64,000 nucleotides of DNA, taken from NCBI GenBank assembly GCA_965248035.1, contig OZ252054.1, positions 1,426,001 to 1,490,000 on the forward strand. Direction: 5' to 3'. Made by a program: the position numbers and the translations under genes. The notes beneath the pieces were generated by a model, which was not told where the DNA came from, searched no databases, and saw only the letters and a program-made list of their open reading frames with translations. Within the stretch, counting starts at the first letter, position 1. The number at the start of each line of letters is the position of its first letter. Shown here one piece after another: positions 1 through 9,069 of the stretch. The DNA comes from BJGV01 sp964194745 (GTDB lineage Bacteria > Pseudomonadota > Gammaproteobacteria > Burkholderiales > Nitrosomonadaceae).

Positions 1-27
1 TGAGCGACTATCAAGTTGAGGTTTCGT

Positions 28-597
28 ATGAAATCAAGCAACAGTGTGCTTGCAAGTAGTGATGATGAAACGTCGTTATTCCGAGATGCGGTTCGGGACG
101 TAGAGCCATTGATTGTGCCTGACAAGGCAGCCCATTCTCACAAGCTTCCACGACCCATTATTAAACACACCCTACGTGACAAGTTATCAACACCAGATGA
201 TTCTTTCTCCGATCACGTCCTGCCGGGAATGGAAGCAGGTGACGAATGGTCATTTTTGCGTCCTGGATTGTCGCGCCAAACTTTACGGCGACTTCGACGC
301 GGCTATTGGAAGATTGATGCACAGCTTGACCTACACGGATTTTCTCGCGACGACGCACGACAGGAGTTGGGGGCATTCCTTAATACTTGCAATAAGAGAG
401 GATTTCGCTGTGTGCAAGTAATACATGGCAAAGGGTTAAACTCGAAAAATCGTGAGCCAGTATTAAAGATCTTGGTCAGGGGTTGGCTTGCACAGCATAA
501 TCACGTTCTGGCTTTTTGTCAGGCAAATCCAGCTGAGGGCGGTAGTGGTGCGGTATTAGTATTGCTCAAAACATCTATGTCGAAGAGGGCAAAATAA
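28..597 (+). CDS. Smr domain protein
   Basis: Small MutS-related (Smr) domain protein. The C-terminal half has the family signature LDLHGFSRDDAR, then VIHGKGLNS (the conserved HGKG) and a late GGSGAVLVLLK segment. This is the stand-alone Smr architecture common in Proteobacteria, a DNA- or RNA-associated fold with nuclease activity reported in some members. The N-terminal ~90 residues are low-complexity linker. A TTG start 12 bases upstream is possible, but the ATG at 28 has a GAGG 6 bases before it and is preferred. A TGA at 1-3 may be the stop of the preceding gene. The family assignment is firm; the physiological role is not known. Confidence 0.9.
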   Translation: MKSSNSVLASSDDETSLFRDAVRDVEPLIVPDKAAHSHKLPRPIIKHTLRDKLSTPDDSFSDHVLPGMEAGDEWSFLRPGLSRQTLRRLRRGYWKIDAQLDLHGFSRDDARQELGAFLNTCNKRGFRCVQVIHGKGLNSKNREPVLKILVRGWLAQHNHVLAFCQANPAEGGSGAVLVLLKTSMSKRAK

Positions 598-663
598 GCA
601 CTTCTACACTGTACCCAGTTTTTGATTCGAATTCATAAAACCACTAGATTGCATAATCAATCT

Positions 664-1197
664 TTACAAATTCTGCAGTTTTTTCAAGTCTTCTAGTACC
701 TCGATCGAATTGCGTGACGCGCTGGCCGACAAATAAATTTTTGCGATTTTTCCTTTTGGGTCGATTAGAAAGGTATTGCGTTTGGCAAATTTGATGATAC
801 CTAGATTTAGTAGAGAACCGTATTGGGCGGCAGTTTCACCATTATTATCAGCGAGAAGTGGAAACGGAAGATTGTATTTCTTGGCGAAATTAGCATGGCT
901 AGTTGTATCGTCCACGCTTACACCAACCACATTTGCACCCAGTGCCGTGAGTTTGTGGAGATCATCACGGAACTTGCATGCTTGCTCCGTACAGCCGGGC
1001 GTGTCGTCCTTGGGGTAAAAATATAATGCCAACCATTTACCACGAAAGTCCTCCAATGTGTGGACCTTGCCATTCTGGTCGGGCAGCTTGAAGTCTGGTG
1101 CAGGCTGCCCTATTTTAAGGGCATCGGCACGCGCTACATGGTTCCAGGAAAACATAATTACTCCTATCAGTGTTGCAATTATTGCCAGCCATTTCAT
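664..1197 (-). CDS. bcp: periplasmic thioredoxin-dependent peroxiredoxin (BCP/PrxQ type)
   Basis: AhpC/TSA-family peroxiredoxin reducing peroxides with electrons from thioredoxin-like proteins. The first ~24 residues form a signal peptide (MKWLAIIATLIGVIMFSWNHVARA), so the enzyme is exported. The active site is YPKDDTPGCTEQACKF: peroxidatic Cys in PxxxTxGC, and a second Cys five residues on as in the PrxQ/BCP subgroup. The 177-residue length fits this subgroup plus a signal peptide. An AAGGAG lies 7 bases before the ATG. It stands alone, convergent with the Smr gene. Confidence 0.93.
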   Translation of the reverse strand: MKWLAIIATLIGVIMFSWNHVARADALKIGQPAPDFKLPDQNGKVHTLEDFRGKWLALYFYPKDDTPGCTEQACKFRDDLHKLTALGANVVGVSVDDTTSHANFAKKYNLPFPLLADNNGETAAQYGSLLNLGIIKFAKRNTFLIDPKGKIAKIYLSASASRNSIEVLEDLKKLQNL

Positions 1198-1489
1198 GGC
1201 GCATCTCCTTTCTGAGTCTTTAGTCTACTCTCTAACTGTCTATGCTCACAACTGCGAGAGTGGGTCCTAGAGAGCTGCTAGTCTATTGCATTGGTTGCTA
1301 CGACTTTCGTTCGGAAGGTCAGGGCAAACGGAATAGCGTTATCAGATTTGAAGTCATAGAATAGACTAACCGGACTAAGGCTAGCTTACCGTGTACAGCA
1401 ATTTTTTGCACGCGATTGGGGGGTAGATGTTTTGTAATGGACCTGCTCAAACTTTTTCTTCCTAGGGATTTTGGCGTAAAATATTACTA

Positions 1490-1565
1490 GCCTTGGTAGC
1501 TCAGTGGATAGAGCGACCCCCTCCTAAGGGGTAGGCCGTACGTTCGATTCGTGCCCAGGGCGCCA
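1490..1565 (+). tRNA. tRNA-Arg (anticodon CCT)
   Basis: Complete cloverleaf. The acceptor stem GCCTTGG pairs with CCAGGGC (one G-U), the D stem is GCTC/GAGC, the anticodon stem ACCCC/GGGGT has loop CTCCTAA (anticodon CCT at 1523-1525), the T stem is GTACG/CGTGC with loop TTCGATT, and the CCA end is encoded. Downstream are two direct copies of GGGGACAC (1600-1607, 1611-1618), a pattern often seen next to tRNA integration sites, but no integrase is recognisable there. Confidence 0.96.
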
Positions 1566-1777
1566 ACAAGGAGTTAGCATAATAGCTAGCCCCCTTTTCG
1601 GGGACACACCGGGGACACGATTGGTGTGGATAGAGTTAGTAAAAACCCACCATCGAAGAAAGTGGGATTGAGCAGACAGTATCGCTTCGACAAAACAACC
1701 GCCAAAGTAATGCGACAACAGACGATCACAAACATCATCAACAAGATTTGACGAAATACTTCTACCAACGCATTTAA

Positions 1778-2020
1778 TCACGCATACAGCTTATCAATCA
1801 ATTCTTCTAGCTTCCTACCTTCCTCTGTCGGACTGTGGTAGGCATCAAACCCATGCGTTTCTAACCGATCTGCACATAAGTCACTTAGCTCGTCCGATAC
1901 TTCATCCGGGATTAACTTCTCTTTTTTCGATGCCAGCTTATCGAATAGCTTAAGATGACTTTCTGACAATGAAAGCACTGTCTGCATAAAACGAATATCT
2001 GAGAGGTTAAGAGTAATCAT
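1778..2020 (-). CDS. hypothetical protein, 80 residues
   Basis: Unrecognised small acidic, probably helical protein (MITLNLSDIRFMQTVLSL...). The frame is open to an ATG 32 codons upstream, but the ATG near 2020 has GAGGAG about 10 bases upstream and gives a more natural N-terminus. No membrane segments or known motifs. It is transcribed toward tRNA-Arg and may belong to a small decayed insertion beside that tRNA. Confidence 0.5.
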   Translation of the reverse strand: MITLNLSDIRFMQTVLSLSESHLKLFDKLASKKEKLIPDEVSDELSDLCADRLETHGFDAYHSPTEEGRKLEELIDKLYA

Positions 2021-2245
2021 TGATTTTTCGCTCCTCGATAGAAAATGCTCTACCGTTTTCGTTGATGTAAGGTTTACTGAAAAGATGTCCCCAGTTTCTA
2101 GATTGTGAGCACGCATCTGGATAGTTGTTAATTACTATGAACAAAAATGATGTCGCATCCATGATTAGAATCCATTACAACCACAATTTGGTTTATGCTT
2201 ATATAACGGATTCCTGGAAGGAATACTTAGGGTATGAGAGCCTAT

Positions 2246-2309
2246 GAATGTCTGCTTTGTGCCAAGTAGACATTCGTGAATAACCGCTATCGACCCAAAG
2301 CGGCCATTC
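2246..2309. repeat. palindromic repeat, two adjacent units
   Basis: First unit 2246-2275 has arms GAATGTCTGC... and ...GTAGACATTC around TTTGTGCCAA. A second, diverged unit follows at about 2281-2309 (ACCGCTATCGACCCAAAGCGGCCATTC). It belongs to the family seen eight more times between 51 and 56.6 kb and once at 8.9 kb. Intergenic. Confidence 0.75.
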
Positions 2310-2458
2310 ATATATTAATTACATAAACTGAGTGAGTTATGTCTTAGAATTTTGTAACATTAGCATAACCGAATGAGTTCTGAGATTTCACAAATATATG
2401 CGAATTAATTTGCCAGTACTTGTCATATATGTCTGTGCAACACTATAAGGAGATTACC

Positions 2459-2917
2459 GTGCAAGAACCCATCAAAAAAATCATCCTGGCCACTGATTTT
2501 TCAGACATTTCTAAAGGTGCCGGTAATCGTGCCGTATTTTTGGCTCACGCCTACAAAGCAGAGCTCATAGTTCTGCACGTATTAGATGTAGATGCGTGGA
2601 GTTTTCCATCCTACTATTTTTTTACGGTAGAAGGTTTTGACAGGTTAGCTGAAAGCCAAGAACAAGTCCGGCAACAAGGAAAGGATGCCCTTAAAAAATT
2701 AACAGATTCTTTTGATCTAGATGTTGAAGCTATTTTTACCGAAGGCGACCCAGGCCATGAGATTATTCGTGTTGCTGAAGAACACAACGCCGATCTTATT
2801 GTCCTTGGAATACATGGCCATACCGGGTGGAAGCGATTTACAATTGGAAGCGTTGTAGAGTTCGTCTTTAAACATGCCCATTGCGCCATTTTTGCTATCA
2901 GACCTAGAGAGAAATAG
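2459..2917 (+). CDS. universal stress protein (UspA family)
   Basis: Single-domain UspA-fold protein. The N-terminal strand KKIILATDFSDIS is typical, and the C-terminal ATP-binding signature G-2x-G-9x-G-S is visible in GIHGHTGWKRFTIGSVVEF. The frame is open from 2420, but AAGGAG at 2447-2452 lies 6 bases before the GTG at 2459, giving the usual USP N-terminus. Monocistronic, with a double palindromic repeat in its upstream region. Probably an ATP-binding stress-survival protein; the inducing condition cannot be read from sequence. Confidence 0.88.
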   Translation: MQEPIKKIILATDFSDISKGAGNRAVFLAHAYKAELIVLHVLDVDAWSFPSYYFFTVEGFDRLAESQEQVRQQGKDALKKLTDSFDLDVEAIFTEGDPGHEIIRVAEEHNADLIVLGIHGHTGWKRFTIGSVVEFVFKHAHCAIFAIRPREK

Positions 2918-2989
2918 ATAAAATCCGCGTCTTACCATTTTGGCAAAAAAAACCCCAGAAAAAATAGGGTGGATTACTAGGGTAGAATA

Positions 2990-3100
2990 ACTGGAACCTG
3001 ATAAGTAGAGAAATACATCAGCAACTTCATCGCCAATCGTCAATGCATCAAGATCAACGTCCACTTTCGGTTGGAAACGGAAAACAAATGAGCCAGGAAC
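2990..3100 (-). pseudogene. possible MazG-like nucleotide pyrophosphohydrolase remnant
   Basis: On the minus strand a short frame reads VFRFQPKVDVDLDALTIG then DEVADVFLYLSG. The EExADVxxYL pattern preceded by an FQ element resembles the metal-binding helix of MazG/RS21-C6 type NTP pyrophosphohydrolases. A stop sits just upstream, there is no N-terminal half, and the frame then runs antisense into the usp gene. Inference from one motif only; chance similarity is possible. Confidence 0.25.
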
Positions 3101-3106
3101 TGAAAG

Positions 3107-4159
3107 TCAATCTATAAAAAAGGCTCCATGTTTTCGTTCAAGTTTCCATTGATCCGAAATTCTAGAGCGGCAAAGGCCGTAGCGGAAAGAAGGCGCAAGC
3201 CCAGGCAATGTATACCGTAGATCAACAAACCAGACACAGACCCCGATGTTATTGATCTCGATCTGATCGAGTGCGGGGTATCGTGCGAAGCGGCGGAAAT
3301 CGGAGAATGCTGCGTTATTCCAAGCTTCATGCACAAATGTTTTTTGCGATGGCACCTCGCCAAATCGTAAGTGGTGCTTCCATACCGCTCTAGAGACTGG
3401 CTGATAGGAGGTGGCGATTGTAGTTAGGGCGCCTGCCGGTAGATTAGGTGAAATGAAACTTTGGGTGCCCAACAAGTCTACCAGCGCTTCATAGTAGCTA
3501 TTATTATGACTCACGATGATTTTCCAGTTAGATGGCAACAACGGCTGTGCAAGGGCATAACTTTTCGCACCACTCAAGCCGTGGTCTTTCGCATATGCCT
3601 CGCCAACCCTAACCGCTTGCTGATGCAGCGTCATCTGTAGGCCTACATAACATCCAAGAATGATTAGCGCGGCACTGGCAATGTGGCGCTGTTTGGGCCA
3701 AAAAATAGCAGCCACGAGACCCACTATGATAATTGCGGTAAAGAAGGGATCAAGCAGAAAAATAATTGGCAGGGATACACGCCACAAGATGAGTGGGGCA
3801 AGTATCATGGTTCCATATGAAGTGAACAAATCACCTAAAATATGAATTGCGATCCCTAGTGAGACGATACCGAAAAACGCTTGCCAGGGGTAGCGGTGCT
3901 GTGTGGAAAAGGAGAACAACCCAGCCAGCAACAGTGCCCACAATGGTAGCAGAATGATGGAATGGGTTACGCCCTGGTGAAGATTCAGGTAGGTAAGAGT
4001 GTCCACCAGGCGCAAAACAAAATCGCTATCGGGAAATGCAGCAGACAAAAATCCCGTTGTCATGCGGAGACGAAGGTTGAGTTGGTCAGGACGGGGCACC
4101 GCAGGCGCAGTAGCGCGGGCCAGCAATGCTCCGCTTAAGGCATGGGTAAGCGTATCCAC
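3107..4159 (-). CDS. inner-membrane YdjM/YbcI-type predicted metal-dependent hydrolase
   Basis: Begins MDTLTHALSGALLARAT, the signature start of the YdjM family of membrane proteins annotated as predicted metal-dependent hydrolases. His and Asp residues lie in or near membrane helices (DTLTHAL, FPDSDFVLRLVD, HQGVTHS, HILGDLFTSYGT). Several hydrophobic segments lie in the first ~190 residues, and a C-terminal ~150-residue soluble part follows. Start is the GTG at 4159. Family biochemistry is poorly established. Neighbours give no functional hint. Confidence 0.82.
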   Translation of the reverse strand: MDTLTHALSGALLARATAPAVPRPDQLNLRLRMTTGFLSAAFPDSDFVLRLVDTLTYLNLHQGVTHSIILLPLWALLLAGLFSFSTQHRYPWQAFFGIVSLGIAIHILGDLFTSYGTMILAPLILWRVSLPIIFLLDPFFTAIIIVGLVAAIFWPKQRHIASAALIILGCYVGLQMTLHQQAVRVGEAYAKDHGLSGAKSYALAQPLLPSNWKIIVSHNNSYYEALVDLLGTQSFISPNLPAGALTTIATSYQPVSRAVWKHHLRFGEVPSQKTFVHEAWNNAAFSDFRRFARYPALDQIEINNIGVCVWFVDLRYTLPGLAPSFRYGLCRSRISDQWKLERKHGAFFID

Positions 4160-4257
4160 ACGAAGTGGGATGCTAAGATACTATTCCTAGCCCTCGAGTA
4201 GGTAGGAGACCAGAAAAATAAGGTTTGTAGGGGCATATAGTTGGCCAACTATAGTCT

Positions 4258-4950
4258 TTACAATAATGTCTCAGGGTAGCTTTTGATTTTTTTGGCCAGT
4301 TTTTTAGGTTGGGTTGAGCCTGTTTGTTTTATGGGCATGGAACTAGTAGTTTCTTTTGCGGTAACGCTGCAAATACCCACACACAATAGCTGGTCTAGTT
4401 TTTCGGTCGTTCCAAGCAATCCGTCGAGAAAACAACTGGTTTTTCCCGAGTTCGGTGTATTGTCTTTCATCCAGTAAAAAAAAGTCATCAGGTAAATGCT
4501 AGTGAGGCCAGTTTCCTCCAATGCTCGTCGTACATGGGTAGCATCAAGATGGGCGGCTTCGCGTATCCACTGTACTGTACGGCTGACTCTCATGAGTCCT
4601 GGAATCTGGATATGCACGTGACCCAGCTCCATTTTGCCGTAAATCATCTGGCACGTCACATTGCGATGGGGAGCCAGGGTGGCGAGCCAGGTCATGATCA
4701 GTCGGTGCAGGCGCTGTCGTGGACTAAGTACTTGGAAGTCTGGTGCTTCGGCTTCCTGAAGCATAGCGCTATCGGCGCGGTCAAACCATGCGTCCACTAA
4801 GTCTTCTTTTTCTCGGAAATAAAGTCGTTCTTTGTTAAGTGAAATACCTGTCGCTTCAGCTACAGCATGGAGACGCACGGCTTCCCATGACTGTTGCTCC
4901 CCAAGTTCGAGAGCGGCCTCAACAATTCTGTTTCGTTCGTTGTTTTCCAT
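4258..4950 (-). CDS. TetR-family transcriptional regulator
   Basis: The N-terminal ~50 residues have the TetR helix-turn-helix pattern (NRIVEAALELGEQQSWEAVR... VAEATGISLNKERLYFREKEDLV), followed by a divergent ligand-binding region. An AAAGGAG precedes the ATG by a proper distance. Residues 190-230 are a basic, low-complexity tail. No obviously cognate target adjoins it, so the ligand and regulon are unknown. Confidence 0.82.
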   Translation of the reverse strand: MENNERNRIVEAALELGEQQSWEAVRLHAVAEATGISLNKERLYFREKEDLVDAWFDRADSAMLQEAEAPDFQVLSPRQRLHRLIMTWLATLAPHRNVTCQMIYGKMELGHVHIQIPGLMRVSRTVQWIREAAHLDATHVRRALEETGLTSIYLMTFFYWMKDNTPNSGKTSCFLDGLLGTTEKLDQLLCVGICSVTAKETTSSMPIKQTGSTQPKKLAKKIKSYPETLL

Positions 4951-5057
4951 GCCATGCTCCTTTAAGGGAGTTTCATTTTATCACTTCAGGCACCATGTGC
5001 CCATCAAGTAAAATAGACTCCGCTTTACTCCAAATCGTTCCCTAATCAATTAGAAGA

Positions 5058-5960
5058 CTAGTCGAACTTCATTTTCCTGATGTAAGTCGCAGCGGCATCC
5101 GCGAGCACATCACGAAACATCCGGTCGGAAATGTCGAAGAAAGCGAGGCTAATCTCTCGATCAACCGAGCGCGTAGCCAGCAAAGTCAGCATTGGTGTCG
5201 GCGGAAAATAAAGTTCCTTGTACACGAGGCGCATACCTTCCTTCTCAATATGCAGTAGGCGCTTAAAGTACTGCTTAGCGAGGTCTCCGTTTCGGGCCAG
5301 CACCGCTCCCTGCGTCGCCACACGCAGTTTCTTCCACTGTTCGTGTGCTATTTCCTTTTTCCAGGCTATGATTTGCCGATGCATGGCGTCAAGCTGACTC
5401 TTGGCCGCACCTGCAATGTTCGCCTTGACCATCGGCAGCATGCGCTGCGTAAACGAGTACAAATCTTTAGTACTGAACCTTTGCTGTTCAATGACGGTTT
5501 TAAGGAACCGCTTCGAAACGGCAAGTATAATCTTCTGCCGTTCAAGATCTGTGGCTTTCAGGCCAATCTGATCAATGTTTTTCTCCACGTGCTTCATTTT
5601 TTGGTGATAGCCGCGTAGTTGCTGCAAGCGTTCGAAGTCGAGTTTGCCGGCACCTGGAGGACCAAGCATGAGATAGATCGCCACTGGAATGTGTGCAAAC
5701 ATCTTGAATGTGTTGTACTCCGGAAGGATGATGTTGGCGGCGGTTTCGGTGTTGTTGCGGACAAGAACAAGTTGCCCGGCGCGGAGAAGAATGATGGGCC
5801 CACCTATTGCAAGGTCGAGCTTTCTAGCAGCGGCGTGGGCATTAATAAAGGAACTGTTCAGATTGACAAGTGCCATGTCAATCTGGTTGCCAGACTCTGC
5901 AGCGTAAACCGGGGCAACCAGTAAAACCATAACAAAGTTGGCCAGGAAGATTCGTCTCAT
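5058..5960 (-). CDS. exported protein of unknown function
   Basis: An N-terminal signal peptide (MRRIFLANFVMVLLVAPVYA) is followed by a ~280-residue mainly helical soluble domain with many Lys/Arg/Gln. The ATG at 5960 is chosen because GGAG lies 7 bases upstream; an in-frame ATG 6 bases earlier is too close to it, and the frame is open to 5990. I recognise no domain. Probably periplasmic. Convergent with the ATPase gene downstream, no operon. Confidence 0.7.
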   Translation of the reverse strand: MRRIFLANFVMVLLVAPVYAAESGNQIDMALVNLNSSFINAHAAARKLDLAIGGPIILLRAGQLVLVRNNTETAANIILPEYNTFKMFAHIPVAIYLMLGPPGAGKLDFERLQQLRGYHQKMKHVEKNIDQIGLKATDLERQKIILAVSKRFLKTVIEQQRFSTKDLYSFTQRMLPMVKANIAGAAKSQLDAMHRQIIAWKKEIAHEQWKKLRVATQGAVLARNGDLAKQYFKRLLHIEKEGMRLVYKELYFPPTPMLTLLATRSVDREISLAFFDISDRMFRDVLADAAATYIRKMKFD

Positions 5961-6051
5961 GCTCATTCTCCAGTGAAATAGATGGATCACCTACCAACTT
6001 GCAGGGAGGCGATGTGTTGCAATTTGGCCTAACTATTACAAAAGGGTAAAC

Positions 6052-7485
6052 TCAGTTCGTATATGAAGATAAGAAAGCAAGTAAGCAGTCAGTTGACATT
6101 CTCAACTCTTTGTCGCTATACGTACTCTCAACGTCAGGATGGCGTATACAGTTGTGAATATGGGTGGGTAGCGTTGCACTATTAGGATATTGTTTCCAGG
6201 GCCTGTTATTTGGTAGGTTTTTAATTCTTTGCAAATACTCTTCATCAAAAGTTTTCACAAATTCTCTATTTTTGTGATTAGGTGCTTCATCTTGAAATTT
6301 TTGATGTAGTCTGTCATATAGTTCATTGTGGTAAGCAGTGCTTGGGATGTTAAATACGTTATAGGTTACACTGGCGTAAGTGGAAGACTGTTTAGCTAGT
6401 TGTTTTTTTATGGTTGAATCATAAGATTTTATGATTCGAAAATTTCTACTTAAATTATTTTTATCAATCATATAGTTTGAATGCGTTGCAAAGAAAACAA
6501 AATTATGCCTATCATTTTTTGTTATCTTAGTAAGTTCGCTAAGTAAGTGCTCCTGCGCTAGTGGATGAAGATGCGTTTCTGGCTCATCAAGTAATAAGAT
6601 TGTATTGGAAAGTTCTTCATTTGTATCCTGCGCTGAAATGGTTAGAAGAAATGAAATAAACAGCTTAAAGCCATCACTTCTTTGGTCGGCCGTTTTCGCC
6701 TTACTCATGCTGTCATCATCTTTCACATGGGAGTGAATCGCTCCGTCTGTGATGAGAAAGGTAATTGTTATAGGGTGATCAGGCCAAACGGTTTTTATAT
6801 GAGCAGTAACACTTTCTCCAAGTATCTTTTGCAAATGCTCAATCTCAGTTGAGTCACCTCGAATATTAGATATGCTCTCTTGTATGTCTGTTATACCTGC
6901 TAAAGAAAAACAATTTTTTAAGGGAATGGAGGTTTGTTCTGGTTCTGCGGCAAACTGATCCAAAGGAATAGGATGCGAAATTAAGAATTTATCCTCAGTT
7001 GTCCATAAAACTGAACGATGTACAGCATTCAAAATGATTGAAGTTAGTTTTTCTTTAAGTAAGGCGGCTTTGGCATTAGCATCCGTATTCTTAGTGATAG
7101 AAATAATTTTTTGTACGGGTACAGTAGGGTTGGCTATAGAAAATGAGACACTTAGGGTAACAACATTCCCTAAAATGTCATCTATACTTAATGATGAATC
7201 AGAAGCTGTGGTTTTTATGTCCAACAAATCGCTGAACAATACAATGTCTGCATAATTTAGTTGATAAAAAAACAATATCTTAATATCTTTTGATTTATCC
7301 TTAAAATCCTTCGAAGTAGGTGCTACCACTCCTTCTTTTAATGCAAGTGCTATTAATATGCTTGATTTTCCGGCCTCATTTACCCCTATTAGTCCATAGG
7401 TAAAAGAACCGTCATCAAGAGGATCAACATCTAAGGAGAGATCCTCTATGCTTCTAAAATTTTTTATTTTTAACGAAACAAGAAT
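6052..7485 (-). CDS. OLD/RecF-like AAA ATPase, start codon unclear
   Basis: ABC-class ATPase of the AAA_15/AAA_21 (OLD-like) type. The Walker A GVNEAGKSS lies upstream of the first ordinary start codon (GTG at 7329) in a frame that stays open to 7518 and reads LVSLKIKNFRSIEDLSLDVD, the expected N-terminus of the family. Walker B is ILLLDEPETHLHP, with a downstream FFATHSNYMIDK segment. No ATG, GTG or TTG exists in frame between the stop at 7519-7521 and Walker A; the best candidate is an ATT near 7485. Either a rare start is used or the start was lost, as in other decayed genes here. No TOPRIM domain and no nuclease partner adjoin it; such stand-alone ATPases are often defence-related. Confidence 0.75.
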   Translation of the reverse strand: MLVSLKIKNFRSIEDLSLDVDPLDDGSFTYGLIGVNEAGKSSILIALALKEGVVAPTSKDFKDKSKDIKILFFYQLNYADIVLFSDLLDIKTTASDSSLSIDDILGNVVTLSVSFSIANPTVPVQKIISITKNTDANAKAALLKEKLTSIILNAVHRSVLWTTEDKFLISHPIPLDQFAAEPEQTSIPLKNCFSLAGITDIQESISNIRGDSTEIEHLQKILGESVTAHIKTVWPDHPITITFLITDGAIHSHVKDDDSMSKAKTADQRSDGFKLFISFLLTISAQDTNEELSNTILLLDEPETHLHPLAQEHLLSELTKITKNDRHNFVFFATHSNYMIDKNNLSRNFRIIKSYDSTIKKQLAKQSSTYASVTYNVFNIPSTAYHNELYDRLHQKFQDEAPNHKNREFVKTFDEEYLQRIKNLPNNRPWKQYPNSATLPTHIHNCIRHPDVESTYSDKELRMSTDCLLAFLSSYTN

Positions 7486-7861
7486 AAGGCAAGTAACGTA
7501 ATTAAAAACGATGCCAGGTCAGCGTGTTAAGCAGCTTTATCTGGCTACCATAGTACAAAGACACGCTGGCGTAACCCATTTGTCTTGAGAAAGAACGAGT
7601 TATTCTGCTATGCCCGTGTAATCTAAGGCATTATTAAAGCATCCTTTGTCTTTAATAGCTAATACTCTGGCCGCGCAGACCTTTCTATTTTTTTGCTCCG
7701 CAAATTTTACGTAGTTTCTTTCGTCCGAATTTCATTTGTGTTTAATTAAGTAGAATGATTATTGCGCTTTAGGCATTGAAATTCCTTAGTTGTATTCGAC
7801 GGTTTTGTAGTAATGGCACACCGTAGATATAATTCCTCTGTTATATAAACAAAATTTAAAG
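7486..7861. other. non-coding stretch
   Basis: About 375 bases between the divergent ATPase and lipoprotein genes. I see no credible ORF, RNA gene or strong hairpin. A/T-rich sequence just before 7862 (TTATATAAACAAAATTTAAAG) may hold the lipoprotein promoter and a weak ribosome site. Confidence 0.4.
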
Positions 7862-8113
7862 ATGAAAAAAGCCGCCATATTATTGCTGATGACAGTGTAC
7901 GGATGTGCATCAATACCGTACAATGGGAAATATACTTTAAATGGAGAGGACGTTGACTACACTATAGAAAGAAAACAATGTCGAATATGGGCAACTGAAA
8001 AGGCAATAGAGAACTTACAAGGAAATGAATTTGGCGCAACTTGGATGCGTCTTAGGAGGAAAAATATGTTGGCATGTATGAAAGAGAAGGGATTTGAATG
8101 GGTTCAAGAATAA
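7862..8113 (+). CDS. small lipoprotein, hypothetical
   Basis: 83 residues with a short signal peptide ending in a lipobox (LLLMTVYGC), lipidated Cys at position 15, then a ~65-residue polar domain with Cys at positions 42 and 76 and the ending CMKEKGFEWVQE. The same plan (lipobox, then a CMxEKGW-like end) recurs in the broken gene at 12031-12351. Likely an outer- or inner-membrane-anchored periplasmic protein. Function unknown. Confidence 0.72.
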   Translation: MKKAAILLLMTVYGCASIPYNGKYTLNGEDVDYTIERKQCRIWATEKAIENLQGNEFGATWMRLRRKNMLACMKEKGFEWVQE

Positions 8114-8266
8114 GCAGCTAGTTTTTGCTAAGGTATCTAGCTACATTTGCATACTGCGAGAAAATGATCAAGGAACTAATAAAGAGCATGGTTAAATTTG
8201 GAAAAAATGCTTTGTATCGACCCCATGCGCTATTCTTTTGATCGCGAAATTCTTGTTAGCTGTTTG

Positions 8267-8683
8267 TCATATGATGCGCCACGCAGAGAATTGCGCATTA
8301 ACTGCATCAATGTACTTCCAGCAGTCACCTCGCTCAAGTAGCAGTCCACGATGCGCCACATTATTTTTGAGCTTTACACCTGCTCTGATTAGTTTGAAGT
8401 CGCACCAAGGCAGCGCTTTTTCACTACACTGGAGCAATTCGCCAAGAAAATGGCTATTACAAACGAAGTAGCCTTCACTCTTGAGTTGTTCAAGTACGAT
8501 ATTGAGCACTGCAAAGGCGTGAATGAAAGGAAGGTTGTACGCGGTGTTTACAAGTGTAGATGGATGGATGTCACCTGTAATACCAGCCGACGCAAATGCG
8601 CTGCGTTGGAGCTGTTCTCTAAGAGCGCCCACTCCAGCCCACTCCCTTTGAATCTCCGCAAGTGTGACGCTATCACGAATCAT
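8267..8683 (-). CDS. hypothetical protein, 138 residues
   Basis: Unrecognised soluble protein, probably helical, with four Cys residues and no signal peptide. AAGGA lies 9 bases before the ATG. Single gene; base use is more balanced than in the A/T-rich surroundings. The C-terminal part (VKLKNNVAHRGLLL...) recalls helical domains with a conserved N-x-x-H-R, as in some HEPN-like proteins, but I do not assert that. Confidence 0.6.
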   Translation of the reverse strand: MIRDSVTLAEIQREWAGVGALREQLQRSAFASAGITGDIHPSTLVNTAYNLPFIHAFAVLNIVLEQLKSEGYFVCNSHFLGELLQCSEKALPWCDFKLIRAGVKLKNNVAHRGLLLERGDCWKYIDAVNAQFSAWRII

Positions 8684-9069
8684 AGCTATGTTTCCTTTTC
8701 AGCTAACAATTACGAAATGGATCAAACAGTCTGAGCTATCGAAAATAGAGAGGGATGTGGTCTCACCATTTGCGTTTGACTCATTGACGAGGTCATAAAT
8801 TTGTCTGTCAACGTAGGTAATAATAATACAGTCAGATGAAGTGCGCTTCTTTCGTTTGATCTAATTGGAATCTCTGATCCCTGAATGTCCATTTTTGGCA
8901 CAAATCGGACACTGGCGAATAGCTAGTTTCGACCTAAGGCAAATGTTCATATCTATTCCTTAGATGGAAGAGTAAATTGCCAATTGGTTCACGGAACAAA
9001 TCAAGATTTCTTTAAGTCTAAGTTTTTATAAACTATAACGAATGCAAGGACTTGTGGGAGTTAGTGTAT
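8684..9069. repeat. intergenic stretch with a diverged palindromic repeat
   Basis: No gene seen. At 8883-8913 a diverged copy of the local palindrome occurs in inverted orientation (GAATGTCCATTTTTGGCACA then AATCGGACACT), followed at 8917-8949 by a second degraded unit (TTTCGACCTAAGGCAAATGTTC). Confidence 0.6.

Noticed and set aside
2614..3064. Minus-strand open frames overlapping the usp gene
   Set aside because: They lie antisense to a strong USP coding sequence and lack protein-like composition; only the short motif upstream of 2990 is kept as a weak remnant.
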